A stretch of DNA of 9,294 bases from JBHIER01 sp046760705 [NCBI: bacterium] (GCA_046760705.1 JBHIER010000100.1:1-9294); one strand, 5' to 3'; positions 1 through 6,455 are shown, counted from the first letter of the stretch. Program-made: numbers and translations. The notes: generated by a model from the letters alone, not told the origin.

Positions 1-724
1 CAGATGAGAAGACCACAGCCTTGATGGTGGATTTGCCCACCCCCTCTGCCCCACCCCGGGTACTGAATCCAAAATAGCATCCCATGAAAGCGATGATCCC
101 ACCGAAGGCCACGGCCTTGACCAAGCCAGCCAGGACATCTCGGATGTGGAAGAACATCTTGACCCCGTCCCAAAAGGTGTTGGCAGTGATATCCAGCAAC
201 TGCGTGGCCACCACCACCCCTCCGGCCATGGCGAAGAAGTCGGCAAAAATGACCAGGATCGGTAGCATGACGATTCCGGCCACGAAACGGGGCATGGCCA
301 GAAATCGGACCGGGTCGATGGCCAGGGTCTCCAATGCGTCTATCTGTTCGGTCACCTGCATCGTGCCCAATTCGGCGGCGATGGAAGAGCTGACCCGACC
401 GGCAACCACCAAAGCGGTCAGGGCCGGTCCCAGCTCGATAAAGACCGCCTTGCTCACCCCCGTTCCTAAGAAGATCATGGGCACATACTCTTTCATCTGA
501 TACTCTGCCTGCCACGCCGTCACCGCTCCGGTAAAGACAGAGGTGATAAAGACTAAGGGTAACGAGCGGATGCCGATCTCCATCATCTGGTTGAAGATCA
601 GTCTCAGGTTGCGGAATATCTTTGGGAGCGTTCCGAAGATGCGGGCCAGCAGCATGGTGGCCTGGCCGAAACGTTCAATCGTGAGAAGGCACCGTTGCCC
701 TAAATATACCGGTCCGTTGGCCAT
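1..724 (-). CDS. mlaE: MlaE/YrbE-family ABC transporter permease, C-terminus cut by window edge
   Basis: Inner-membrane permease of the Mla-type phospholipid (or other hydrophobic lipid) transporter, which works with an MlaF ATPase and an MlaD MCE protein. I translated 241 residues from the ATG at 724-722; the frame is open to position 1. The family signature is clear: AGRVSSSIAAELGTM (about residues 108-122) followed by VTEQIDALETLAIDP (124-138). Hydrophobic segments lie around 50-70, 83-108, 145-180 and 197-220, and a GCYFGF...GAEGVGKST tail (215-233) is typical of MlaE. E. coli MlaE has about 260 residues, so only the last 10-20 are missing. A strong Shine-Dalgarno (CTCCTC on the plus strand, 730-735) sits 5 bases upstream, and the ATG overlaps the dnaB stop by one base (TGATG), so the two are probably translationally coupled. 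mlaF and mlaD would be expected to the left of the window. The exact lipid substrate cannot be read from the sequence. Confidence 0.93.
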   Translation of the reverse strand, partial: MANGPVYLGQRCLLTIERFGQATMLLARIFGTLPKIFRNLRLIFNQMMEIGIRSLPLVFITSVFTGAVTAWQAEYQMKEYVPMIFLGTGVSKAVFIELGPALTALVVAGRVSSSIAAELGTMQVTEQIDALETLAIDPVRFLAMPRFVAGIVMLPILVIFADFFAMAGGVVVATQLLDITANTFWDGVKMFFHIRDVLAGLVKAVAFGGIIAFMGCYFGFSTRGGAEGVGKSTIKAVVFSS

Positions 725-2130
725 CAGAACTCCTCAGGGGGAGGCGGCCCTTCCACGAAGGCAGGATTTTCGAACTTAGCATACTCTTTGAGAAAGGTCA
801 ATCTCACCGTTCCCACAGGTCCGTTGCGCTGTTTGCCGATGATCACTTCGGCCACCCCTTCCAGGGATTCGCCCGTCCTCTCGTCTTTGAGGTCGTACAG
901 TTCCGGCCGGTAGAGAAAGAGGACCACATCGGCATCCTGTTCGATGGCTCCGGACTCCCTCAGATCGGAGAGAATGGGTCGTCTTCGGCCGCCGCGGACT
1001 TCAACCGCTCTGGACAACTGAGAGAGAGCGATAACGGGGACGTTCAACTCTTTGGCCATAGCCTTCAGGGATCGCGAGATTTCCGAGATCTCCTGTTGAC
1101 GGCTCTCCGCCCCCTTGGGCCCTCTCATCAGTTGGAGGTAGTCGATGATGATCAGACCGACTTTGTGCTCGGTCATGAGCCGCCGGGCTTTTGAGCGAAG
1201 CTCGAGGGCTCCCAGAGCTGGGGTGTCATCGATGAGGATAGGGGCTTCCGCCAGAGCCCCCACACTGATACTGAGCCGCGACCAATCTTCGTCAGGGAGC
1301 CTTCCGGTTCGGACCCGATGGGCGTCAACGCGGGCCTCGGCGCAGAGCATCCGCTGAGCAAGCTGATAGGAGGCCATCTCCAGACTGAAGATGCCCACGG
1401 GGATTTTGGCCTCGACAGCCGCATGTCGGGCCACGCAGAGGGCGAAGGCAGTTTTGCCCATGGACGGCCTCCCGGCCACAACAATCAGGTCAGAGGGCTG
1501 AAATCCGGCCGTCAGTTCATCCAAAAAGGTGAACCCACTGGGTACGCCGATCACGTGCCCCTTTCGCTCATGGAACCTCTCGATGGCTTCGAAGGTGTCG
1601 TGCAAGATGTCTCGCAAGGGATCGAAGCCCTTTCGAAGCCGTTTCTCGGCCAGGCTGAAGATCATCTGTTCGGCTCTGTCGAGAAGATCGTGAGGATCTT
1701 CCGTCCCTTCAAAACCTTCAGTGACAATTTGGGTGGCCGCTGCAATGAGCTTGCGGAGCAGCGACTTCTCTAAGACGATCTTGGCGTGGTAGACTACGTT
1801 GGCCGCCGTCGGGGTACTCTCCACCAGAGAGGTCAAGTAGAGAGGTCCCCCGATCTCGTCCAACTCCTTCCTCTTCTTCAACTCCTCAGAGACTGTTACC
1901 AGATCGGCCGGTTCGTTCCGTTCGTACAGAGAGACAATGGCCTCGAAGATCCTCCTGAGTTTGTCCGAGTAGAAGCACGACCCATCGAGTATCTCAACAG
2001 TTTTGGCAATGGCCTCCTTCTCCAACATCATCGCCCCCAGAACGGCTCCCTCCACCTCCGGAGCCTGGGGGGGGATACGCTCAACCACTTCCTTCAACGG
2101 AGCCGCAGATTGTGAAGTCACCTGTCTCAT
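724..2130 (-). CDS. dnaB: Replicative DNA helicase DnaB
   Basis: Hexameric 5'-3' helicase that unwinds DNA at the replication fork and recruits primase. At 468 residues it has normal full length. The N-terminal DnaB domain covers about residues 22-125 (PQAPEVEGAVLGAMM...), then a linker, then the RecA-like motor. Visible motifs: Walker A AGRPSMGKT (219-227), catalytic-glutamate motif SLEM (249-252), Walker B LIIIDYLQLM (326-335), LSQLSR (369-374), DLRESGAIEQDAD (389-401), and KQRNGP (433-438), which supplies the lysine and arginine fingers. No intein interrupts the Walker A or other motor motifs. The ATG follows the TAA of the upstream uracil-DNA glycosylase with no gap and in the same frame. 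The nearest Shine-Dalgarno-like sequence (GGGAG, minus strand 2150-2146) lies 15 bases upstream, farther than usual, so translation may depend partly on coupling to the upstream gene. dnaB is more often found near rplI or alr; here it is in a nucleotide, CoA and repair operon. Confidence 0.97.
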   Translation of the reverse strand: MRQVTSQSAAPLKEVVERIPPQAPEVEGAVLGAMMLEKEAIAKTVEILDGSCFYSDKLRRIFEAIVSLYERNEPADLVTVSEELKKRKELDEIGGPLYLTSLVESTPTAANVVYHAKIVLEKSLLRKLIAAATQIVTEGFEGTEDPHDLLDRAEQMIFSLAEKRLRKGFDPLRDILHDTFEAIERFHERKGHVIGVPSGFTFLDELTAGFQPSDLIVVAGRPSMGKTAFALCVARHAAVEAKIPVGIFSLEMASYQLAQRMLCAEARVDAHRVRTGRLPDEDWSRLSISVGALAEAPILIDDTPALGALELRSKARRLMTEHKVGLIIIDYLQLMRGPKGAESRQQEISEISRSLKAMAKELNVPVIALSQLSRAVEVRGGRRRPILSDLRESGAIEQDADVVLFLYRPELYDLKDERTGESLEGVAEVIIGKQRNGPVGTVRLTFLKEYAKFENPAFVEGPPPPEEF

Positions 2131-2832
2131 TTACAGACGATCATACTCCCTTTTTAAGAGTTGGATATCGTCCCACGTAGGACGTTTCAAATTCGGGTTG
2201 CGGAGCAGGGCCGCCGGATGGTAGGTGACGACAGCCCTGGCACCGCGCAGGTCGTGAACTCGCCCTCGGAGACGGCTCAACGGGGCACTGGTCCGCAGCA
2301 ATGTCTGGGCGGCGATGCGGCCCAAGGTGCAGATCACTTTGGGCTTGAGGATTTGCAACTGCACCTCCAGGATCGGCAGACACTGTTCAATCTCCTCCGG
2401 CAACGGGTCCCTGTTCTCGGGGGGGCGGCACTTCAGTATATTGCCAATAAACACGTCCTCCCGCCGGAACCCGATTGCTTCGATGATTCGCGTGAGCAAC
2501 TGGCCGGCCCGGCCCACAAAGGGCTCCCCCTGAAGATCCTCATCCCTCCCCGGGGCCTCACCGATGAAAACCAGATCGGCCTCCCTGTTCCCGGTCCCGA
2601 AGACGAGATTGGTCCGCGTCTTCCAGAGATGACATCGCTGACAGTGCTTCACCCCTTTGTACAACTCAGCCAACGTGAGGGCTGAAGATGGGGCTTTTGC
2701 CCCCGGGGCCATTGCCCCTGGGGCCTTCGCCCCTTCATCTGGCAGATACCACTCCCTTGCACCCAACTCCTCCTGCTGTCTAAAATACCGTTTCACTAAC
2801 GCAAAAACCTCTGAAACATGAGGAGAAGACAT
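2131..2832 (-). CDS. Family 4 uracil-DNA glycosylase with [4Fe-4S] cluster
   Basis: Removes uracil from DNA (from cytosine deamination or misincorporation) to start base-excision repair. The 233-residue protein carries the family 4 pattern. Four cysteines can ligate the iron-sulfur cluster: C64 and C67 (CQRC), C135 and C151 with 15 residues between. Active-site motif A is GEAPG (91-95) with EDLQGEPFVGRAG after it, and motif B is HPAALLR (205-211). Residues 1-50 are an extra N-terminal arm: a charged helix, then a low-complexity Ala/Pro/Gly/Lys stretch (about 34-50) encoded by three 15-nt units. Such an arm is common and variable in this family, sometimes annotated as 'phage SPO1 DNA polymerase-related'. 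The ATG at 2832 has no good Shine-Dalgarno; a GTG at codon 13 preceded by GAGG is a possible alternative start. The gene sits 82 bases after coaBC, in the slot where Bacillus has priA, and abuts dnaB with no gap. Confidence 0.94.
   Translation of the reverse strand: MSSPHVSEVFALVKRYFRQQEELGAREWYLPDEGAKAPGAMAPGAKAPSSALTLAELYKGVKHCQRCHLWKTRTNLVFGTGNREADLVFIGEAPGRDEDLQGEPFVGRAGQLLTRIIEAIGFRREDVFIGNILKCRPPENRDPLPEEIEQCLPILEVQLQILKPKVICTLGRIAAQTLLRTSAPLSRLRGRVHDLRGARAVVTYHPAALLRNPNLKRPTWDDIQLLKREYDRL
2690..2733. repeat. Three tandem 15-nt units, each a small perfect inverted repeat
   Basis: Inside the glycosylase gene, three copies of GGGGC-N4-GCCCC lie at 2690-2703, 2705-2718 and 2720-2733, separated by single bases. 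Each can form a 5-bp GC stem with a 4-base loop on either strand. The 15-base period equals five codons, so copy-number changes keep the reading frame and would only lengthen or shorten the Ala/Pro/Gly arm of the protein. The arms are identical in all three copies and only the loop bases differ. Confidence 0.9.
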
Positions 2833-2914
2833 CTGTGGATTTTGACTCTTTGTGAAAGATCTCTGACTGTATTATTTCGTGTATCTCTGGAACTTTTGTG
2901 GCGAAGCATCTGAG

Positions 2915-4120
2915 CTAAGAGGACTTCTGAGCCTTCACCATCTCCACCACTCGGTCCAATATTCTCTCGGCCACCTGGCGCTTGGTCAGCTTAGGCAGCT
3001 TCTCAATCTTTCTGAACCGATCGATGAGGGTGACCACATTTGCATCGGAACCGAATCCTGCCCCCTCTTCTGTGGGGTCATTGAGGGCAATGAGATCCAG
3101 GTTCTTCGAGGCCAACTTCTGTGTCGCCCCTTCGATCCCGTCGTCGGTCTCCAGGGCAAATCCGACCAAAATCCTCCTATCTTTTCGTCGGCCCATTTCG
3201 GCCAGGATGTCCGTTGTCCTTTCCAGCTCCAAAGTCAACTTCATCTCTCCCTTTTTGATTTTCTGGGTCGAGAAGACTTTTGGCCGAAAATCGGCCACGG
3301 CCGCGGCCATGAGGACGATGTCACACCCATCATACTGTTCGAAGGCCTTCTGGGCCATCTCCTCGGCCGTCCTCACCTTGAACAGACGTACCCCGGGGGG
3401 TGGTGTCAGGTGTGTCGGACCGCTTATGAGGGAGACTGCCGCACCCCGGAGCCGGGCCGCCCCGGCCAGGGCATACCCCATCTTCCCTGTGGCCGGGTTC
3501 GATAAGAATCGCACCGGGTCCAGCGGTTCCTCGGTGCGTCCGGCGGTGACAAGAACGCGCTTGCCGGAGAGAAGATCGGAGAGGGAGCAGAGGGCGACGA
3601 CGTGCTCGACAATGGACTCAGGCTCGGCTAAACGGCCTTCCCCTTCGATTCCGCAGGCGAGCTCGCCCCTTTCAGGTTCGATGAAATAACATCCCCGAGC
3701 CTTCAACGTACTCATGTTTTCGAGCATCACTGGATGTTGAAGCATATTGGTGTTCATGGCCGGGGCAAAACAGACAGGAGCCCTGCTGGCTAAAAGGACT
3801 GTCGACAGCATGTCGTCAGCGATTCCCGAGGCGGCCTTGCCGATAATGTTAGCCGTAGCCGGCGCAATGAGGATCAGGTCGGCCCAGTCGGCCAGTCTGA
3901 TATGGGAAACGGTCGCCTCTTCTCTGGGAAACAGCTCGGTCACCACTCTGTGGCCGGAGAGGGTTCGAAATGTCAGGGGCGAGACAAACTGCTGGGCCGA
4001 GGCGGTCATAATCACCTGAACATCAGCCCCCCGGGCCCTCAGTCTCCGAAGAAGCTCCGCGGCCTTGTAAGCAGCAATGCTACCCGTTACCCCTAAAAGG
4101 ATCTTCTTTCCGTGGCACAC
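2915..4120 (-). CDS. coaBC: Bifunctional phosphopantothenoylcysteine decarboxylase / phosphopantothenate-cysteine ligase
   Basis: Carries out two consecutive steps of coenzyme A synthesis: CoaB joins cysteine to 4'-phosphopantothenate (CTP-dependent in most bacteria), and the FMN-dependent CoaC domain decarboxylates the product. With the GTG start at 4120 the protein has 401 residues. CoaC domain (about 1-180): GVTGSIAAYKA (10-20), catalytic H73 in HIRLADWAD, PAMNTNM (120-126, N123), and the ACGIEGEGR flap with C156. CoaB domain (about 187-401): VTAGRTEEPLDPVRFLSN (191-208), ATGKMG (210-215), AAAVADFRP (272-280), and K289 in the KIKK segment. These positions match the E. coli landmarks His75, Asn125, Cys158, Asn210 and Lys289 to within two residues. 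The open frame extends to a TTG at 4186, but that lies inside rpoZ and adds a non-family N-terminus. The GTG has AAGGA only 4 bases upstream (4129-4125), yet gives the expected CHGKKILLGVTG beginning. It lies 22 bases after the rpoZ stop. Confidence 0.96.
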   Translation of the reverse strand: MCHGKKILLGVTGSIAAYKAAELLRRLRARGADVQVIMTASAQQFVSPLTFRTLSGHRVVTELFPREEATVSHIRLADWADLILIAPATANIIGKAASGIADDMLSTVLLASRAPVCFAPAMNTNMLQHPVMLENMSTLKARGCYFIEPERGELACGIEGEGRLAEPESIVEHVVALCSLSDLLSGKRVLVTAGRTEEPLDPVRFLSNPATGKMGYALAGAARLRGAAVSLISGPTHLTPPPGVRLFKVRTAEEMAQKAFEQYDGCDIVLMAAAVADFRPKVFSTQKIKKGEMKLTLELERTTDILAEMGRRKDRRILVGFALETDDGIEGATQKLASKNLDLIALNDPTEEGAGFGSDANVVTLIDRFRKIEKLPKLTKRQVAERILDRVVEMVKAQKSS

Positions 4121-4142
4121 GTGTTCCTTCAACCTGCCCGAA

Positions 4143-4418
4143 TCACTCTTTCTCGGGCTCGTAAGAGGAATGGATCTTACCCTCAATCAACTTCTTCAGT
4201 GCTTGAACCGTCACCTTCTCTTCCTCGGCCCCAATGCTGGGGTGCTTCTGTTCTTCACCTCTGTTCTCTTCTTCTGTGGGCTCCTCTTCGTTCGACAGGC
4301 GCGCCTGCTCCATCAACCTCCGCTCATTGATCAGCCGAGCCTCCTTGGCTGCAATAATAACGGCTTCATAAACGTTCGGCACCCTTTTCAGAACCTCCTC
4401 CAGGGGAACTAGAGCCAT
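4143..4418 (-). CDS. rpoZ: DNA-directed RNA polymerase omega subunit
   Basis: Small subunit that helps fold and hold the beta' subunit of RNA polymerase; in proteobacteria it also contributes to a ppGpp site. The protein has 91 residues, within the normal range. The N-terminal part (about 1-40), with PLEEVLKRVPNVYEAVIIAAKEARLIN, matches the omega helical core, and the tail motif VTVQALKKLIEGKI resembles the conserved 'A-L-x-E-I-x-x-G-K-I' end. Between them lies a very acidic linker (about residues 44-68, rich in Glu). The open frame extends upstream to 4469, but I take the ATG at 4418 because a near-perfect Shine-Dalgarno AAAGGAGG (4436-4429) sits 10 bases before it and the family N-terminus begins here. 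An intervening ATG (4425) is out of frame and soon meets a stop. The gmk-rpoZ-coaBC order is widely conserved, which supports the call. Confidence 0.93.
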   Translation of the reverse strand: MALVPLEEVLKRVPNVYEAVIIAAKEARLINERRLMEQARLSNEEEPTEEENRGEEQKHPSIGAEEEKVTVQALKKLIEGKIHSSYEPEKE

Positions 4419-4428
4419 ACGTCCATTT

Positions 4429-4436
4429 CCTCCTTT
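4429..4436 (-). promoter_or_regulatory. Strong Shine-Dalgarno deciding the rpoZ start
   Basis: On the minus strand it reads AAAGGAGG, 10 bases before the ATG at 4418. It is the best ribosome-binding site in the window and argues against the longer open frame starting at 4469. Confidence 0.85.
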
Positions 4437-4481
4437 CGACAGAGCTGAGCCCAGATGAAGGTCCCTCACGCTCCACCCTCC

Positions 4482-5075
4482 CTACGAGGAGACCTTCGAT
4501 CTCCTCTTAACCCGGCACCTTTCGGCCTCGATGATGCATCGTAACCGATCCACGGACTCCTCAAAACTCTCGTTCACAAACACATAGTCGTACTCCTCAA
4601 TGTTGCGCATCTCATCGGAGGCCCTCTCCAGTCTGGCCTGGATCTCCTCCTCGGAATCCCTTGCCCTACCCCTCAACCGCTTCTCCAAATCCTTCAGCGA
4701 AGGAGCAAGGATATAGACGGTTACGGAGTCCGGAAAGATTCCTTTGATCTTTCTGGCACCGTGGACATCCAGATCCAGGAGAACCGTTCTGCCCTCGTTC
4801 AGGGCTTGCTCGAGCGGTTTTCGCGGTGTTCCGTAATAGCGGCGTCGGATCTGGGTCCATTCAATAAAATCGCCCCGCCGGATCCTCTCTTCAAATTCCT
4901 CACTGGAGACAAAAAAGTAGTCTTCCCCTTCCCGCTCGCTAGCCAAGCGGGGTCGGGATGTGACGGAGAACGAATAGACGAGTCCTGAATCCTTTCTGAC
5001 CACCTCTCGGCAGAGGGACGTTTTCCCCGCACCCGAGGGTGCGGAAACGACGACCGGAAAACCTGAATTGGCCAA
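4482..5075 (-). CDS. gmk: Guanylate kinase
   Basis: Phosphorylates GMP to GDP with ATP, an essential step towards GTP, dGTP and signalling guanine nucleotides. The 197-residue protein has the usual layout: P-loop SAPSGAGKTS (11-20), GMP-binding region from S37 to Y53 (SVTSRP... ending GEDYFFVS), the YYGTPRKPLE segment, LLDLDVHGARKIK with the DxDxxG-type motif, and the arginine-rich lid RLRGRARDSEEEIQARLERA. One oddity: the usual R-x-P-R pair that grips the GMP phosphate reads R41-P42-R43-L44, so the second arginine is shifted by one place and leucine occupies its usual position. Start: the codon is TTG at 5075-5073, with AAGGA 9 bases upstream (5089-5085); there is no ATG nearby. It begins 2 bases after the remA stop, so the two genes are probably translated together. 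It is followed by rpoZ after 63 bases. Confidence 0.96.
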   Translation of the reverse strand: MANSGFPVVVSAPSGAGKTSLCREVVRKDSGLVYSFSVTSRPRLASEREGEDYFFVSSEEFEERIRRGDFIEWTQIRRRYYGTPRKPLEQALNEGRTVLLDLDVHGARKIKGIFPDSVTVYILAPSLKDLEKRLRGRARDSEEEIQARLERASDEMRNIEEYDYVFVNESFEESVDRLRCIIEAERCRVKRRSKVSS

Positions 5076-5077
5076 AG

Positions 5078-5347
5078 CTACGGTTCCTTCTCGGCAGTTT
5101 TGCCCCTCTTACCCTGCACCCTTTGAACGATCGTTTCCACAGCAATGGCAGACAGAATGACGTGATCGCTCTCGGTAACGATCACCGCCCTCGTCCGCCG
5201 CCCCTGAGTTGCATTGATCAACTTTGATTTCTCCTTGGCCTTGTCCCGCAATTTTCTAATCGGCAAAGATCCGGGGGCGACAATAGCCACCACCTTATCT
5301 TTTGCCACAACACCACCAAACCCTATGTTGATCAGTGGTCTCTCCAC
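5078..5347 (-). CDS. remA: RemA/DUF370-family regulator
   Basis: Small DNA-binding protein of the RemA (DUF370) family. In Bacillus subtilis RemA activates biofilm-matrix and osmoprotection genes; the role outside Firmicutes is largely unknown. Family landmarks: LINIGFGG (5-12), VVAIVAPGSLPI, a variable linker, then INATQGRRTRAVIVT and SDHVILSAIAVETIVQR. The DATxGRRTRAV-type segment carries the arginines tied to DNA binding in the Bacillus protein. The usual Asn of INIGFGN is Gly here. Start choice: GTG at 5347 (89 residues) has AAGGGGAG just upstream (5359-5352) and gives the same N-terminal length as Bacillus RemA. An ATG at 5362 (94 residues) is possible but has no clear Shine-Dalgarno. 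The C-terminus ends in a short basic and acidic tail beyond the family core. It lies between yicC and gmk, the same order as Bacillus yloC-ylzA-gmk. Confidence 0.9.
   Translation of the reverse strand: MERPLINIGFGGVVAKDKVVAIVAPGSLPIRKLRDKAKEKSKLINATQGRRTRAVIVTESDHVILSAIAVETIVQRVQGKRGKTAEKEP
5085..5089 (-). promoter_or_regulatory. Shine-Dalgarno deciding the TTG start of gmk
   Basis: AAGGA on the minus strand, inside the end of remA, 9 bases before the TTG at 5075. It supports a non-ATG start for guanylate kinase. Confidence 0.7.
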
Positions 5348-5404
5348 AACACTCCCCTTCATGTTGACACATCCGTTGAAACAGAGATCCGCTGTTCAAT
5401 CGAG

Positions 5405-6283
5405 TCATTCTATGTTTTGAACCTGTTCCCGAAGTTTTTCGATTTCCTCTTTTATCTGGACAACGAGATGGGATATCTTCGCATCGAAGGCCTTAGAGCC
5501 TATGGTGTTCGCCTCTCGGTTCATCTCCTGTAACAAGAAATTCAATCTCTTACCGACGGGGTCGCTGGCCTTCAGAGTCTCCCTGAAGAGTTGATTGTGG
5601 CTGTGTAACCGCACACATTCCTCCGTCACGTCACACCGCTCAGTGATGACACCGATTTCTAAAGCCAGTCTGAGGGGGTCTATCTGATCGGTCTCGACCA
5701 AAGACTTCAGACGCTCCTCAAGTTTCTGTTTTGCCTCTGCCACCCCCAAGGGGGCCAGCTCCTCAATCTCAGCGGTCAGATTCTCCAAAAGGTCGATTCG
5801 CTTCTCCAGGTCGGACTGCAACCGGGCCCCCTCTGCCCTGCGCATATCTACCAGACTCGTGACTGCCCTGTGCACTGCATCTTCGATCAGAGGCCATTCC
5901 TGTTCCATGTCCCCTTCGGCCGGTTCGAAAGTAAGAATATTGGGGAAACGGGTCAGGACGTCCACAGTGATCTCTCCAGGCAATCCTAACTTCTCCTTCA
6001 ACTCAGAGAGGATCTGGTAATACGACCGGGCCACTTCTCCGTCTAACGTTAAGCCTTGCTTCCCATCGTCGGGGCCTTCAACATTCATGGTCAGAAAGAT
6101 GCGGCCGCGAGCGATATACTGTTGGACCAGACCCTTCATCTTTTGCTCCAAGGAGGCCATCGATTTGGGCAGCCGAAACGAAACTTCGAAGAATCTGTTG
6201 TTCTCGGAACGTACCTCGACGATGTACCTGCGGTCGTTTCCTCCGGACTCGCCGCGTCCGTAACCCGTCATACTCGATACCAA
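5405..6283 (-). CDS. yicC: YicC-family endoribonuclease
   Basis: Member of the YicC/YloC family; E. coli YicC is an endoribonuclease implicated in small-RNA decay. With the chosen start the protein has 292 residues, the usual length. The N-terminal family signature SSMTGYGRGE (3-12) is followed by IVEVRSENNRFFEVSFRLP. The C-terminal DUF1732-like part contains ITERCDVTEECVRL (about 213-226) and the highly conserved FLLQEMNREANTIGSKA (249-265). The middle (about 150-200) is Glu/Leu-rich and probably helical. Start choice: a TTG at 6292 touches the Shine-Dalgarno and cannot use it. The TTG at 6283 lies 9 bases after AAAGGAG (6299-6293) and gives the family-like beginning MVSSMTGYG. An ATG at 6271 would cut into that motif. 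This is the first gene of the minus-strand array; remA follows about 57 bases later (42 if remA starts at 5362). The residues needed for nuclease activity were not checked individually. Confidence 0.94.
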   Translation of the reverse strand: MVSSMTGYGRGESGGNDRRYIVEVRSENNRFFEVSFRLPKSMASLEQKMKGLVQQYIARGRIFLTMNVEGPDDGKQGLTLDGEVARSYYQILSELKEKLGLPGEITVDVLTRFPNILTFEPAEGDMEQEWPLIEDAVHRAVTSLVDMRRAEGARLQSDLEKRIDLLENLTAEIEELAPLGVAEAKQKLEERLKSLVETDQIDPLRLALEIGVITERCDVTEECVRLHSHNQLFRETLKASDPVGKRLNFLLQEMNREANTIGSKAFDAKISHLVVQIKEEIEKLREQVQNIE

Positions 6284-6292
6284 AACGTACAA

Positions 6293-6299
6293 CTCCTTT
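6293..6299 (-). promoter_or_regulatory. Shine-Dalgarno deciding the yicC start
   Basis: AAAGGAG on the minus strand. It is correctly spaced (9 bases) for the TTG at 6283, but directly adjacent to the TTG at 6292, which is therefore rejected. Confidence 0.75.
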
Positions 6300-6310
6300 C
6301 AAAATTTTAA

Positions 6311-6339
6311 AATTTATTACAAATGGAAGGCAAAGTCAA
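6311..6339 (-). promoter_or_regulatory. Putative sigma-70-type promoter of the yicC operon
   Basis: On the minus strand, -35 TTGACT (6339-6334) and -10 TAAATT (6316-6311) are separated by 17 bases. The -35 matches 5 of 6 consensus bases and the -10 only 4 of 6. Transcription would start near 6305, giving a leader of about 20 bases with the Shine-Dalgarno inside it. It lies in an AT-rich stretch. The position is right, but the -10 is weak. Confidence 0.5.
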
Positions 6340-6380
6340 TGGTTAATTTGGCCCTAATCCGACAAAATTTCTCAAAATCC

Positions 6381-6409
6381 TTGACAATTGACCCCTGAGA
6401 GCATATTAT
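6381..6409 (+). promoter_or_regulatory. Near-consensus sigma-70-type promoter of rqcH
   Basis: TTGACA (6381-6386, perfect -35), a 17-base spacer, and TATTAT (6404-6409, 5 of 6 for the -10). Transcription would begin near 6416, giving a leader of about 40 bases before the ATG at 6456. This is the strongest promoter-like signal in the window. Confidence 0.75.
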
Positions 6410-6455
6410 ATTTACCAATGGTGATTCCATTCTTCATACGAGGTTTGAGTTCAGC

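Noticed and set aside
84-500. 138-codon plus-strand open frame near the left edge
   Set aside because: It lies opposite mlaE, whose minus-strand frame is open to the window edge and carries the family signature.
1318-1773. 151-codon plus-strand open frame opposite dnaB
   Set aside because: Antisense shadow of the DnaB motor domain; no family resemblance or ribosome-binding site.
724-2130. Intein or phage-type DnaB
   Set aside because: The motor motifs are uninterrupted, length is normal and there are no phage genes around.
2833-2914. Separate promoter or terminator between coaBC and the glycosylase gene
   Set aside because: AATAAT-like -10 candidates have no -35 partner at proper spacing, and the only stem (TCTTT-GTG-AAAGA) is short and without a T-run.
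2879-3689. Plus-strand open frames of 208 and 235 codons opposite coaBC
   Set aside because: They overlap each other and lie antisense to the well-supported CoaB domain; composition is that of a reverse-strand shadow.
4121-4186. Longer coaBC start (TTG at 4186)
   Set aside because: It would overlap rpoZ by 44 bases and add 22 residues absent from the family; the GTG at 4120 gives the standard beginning.
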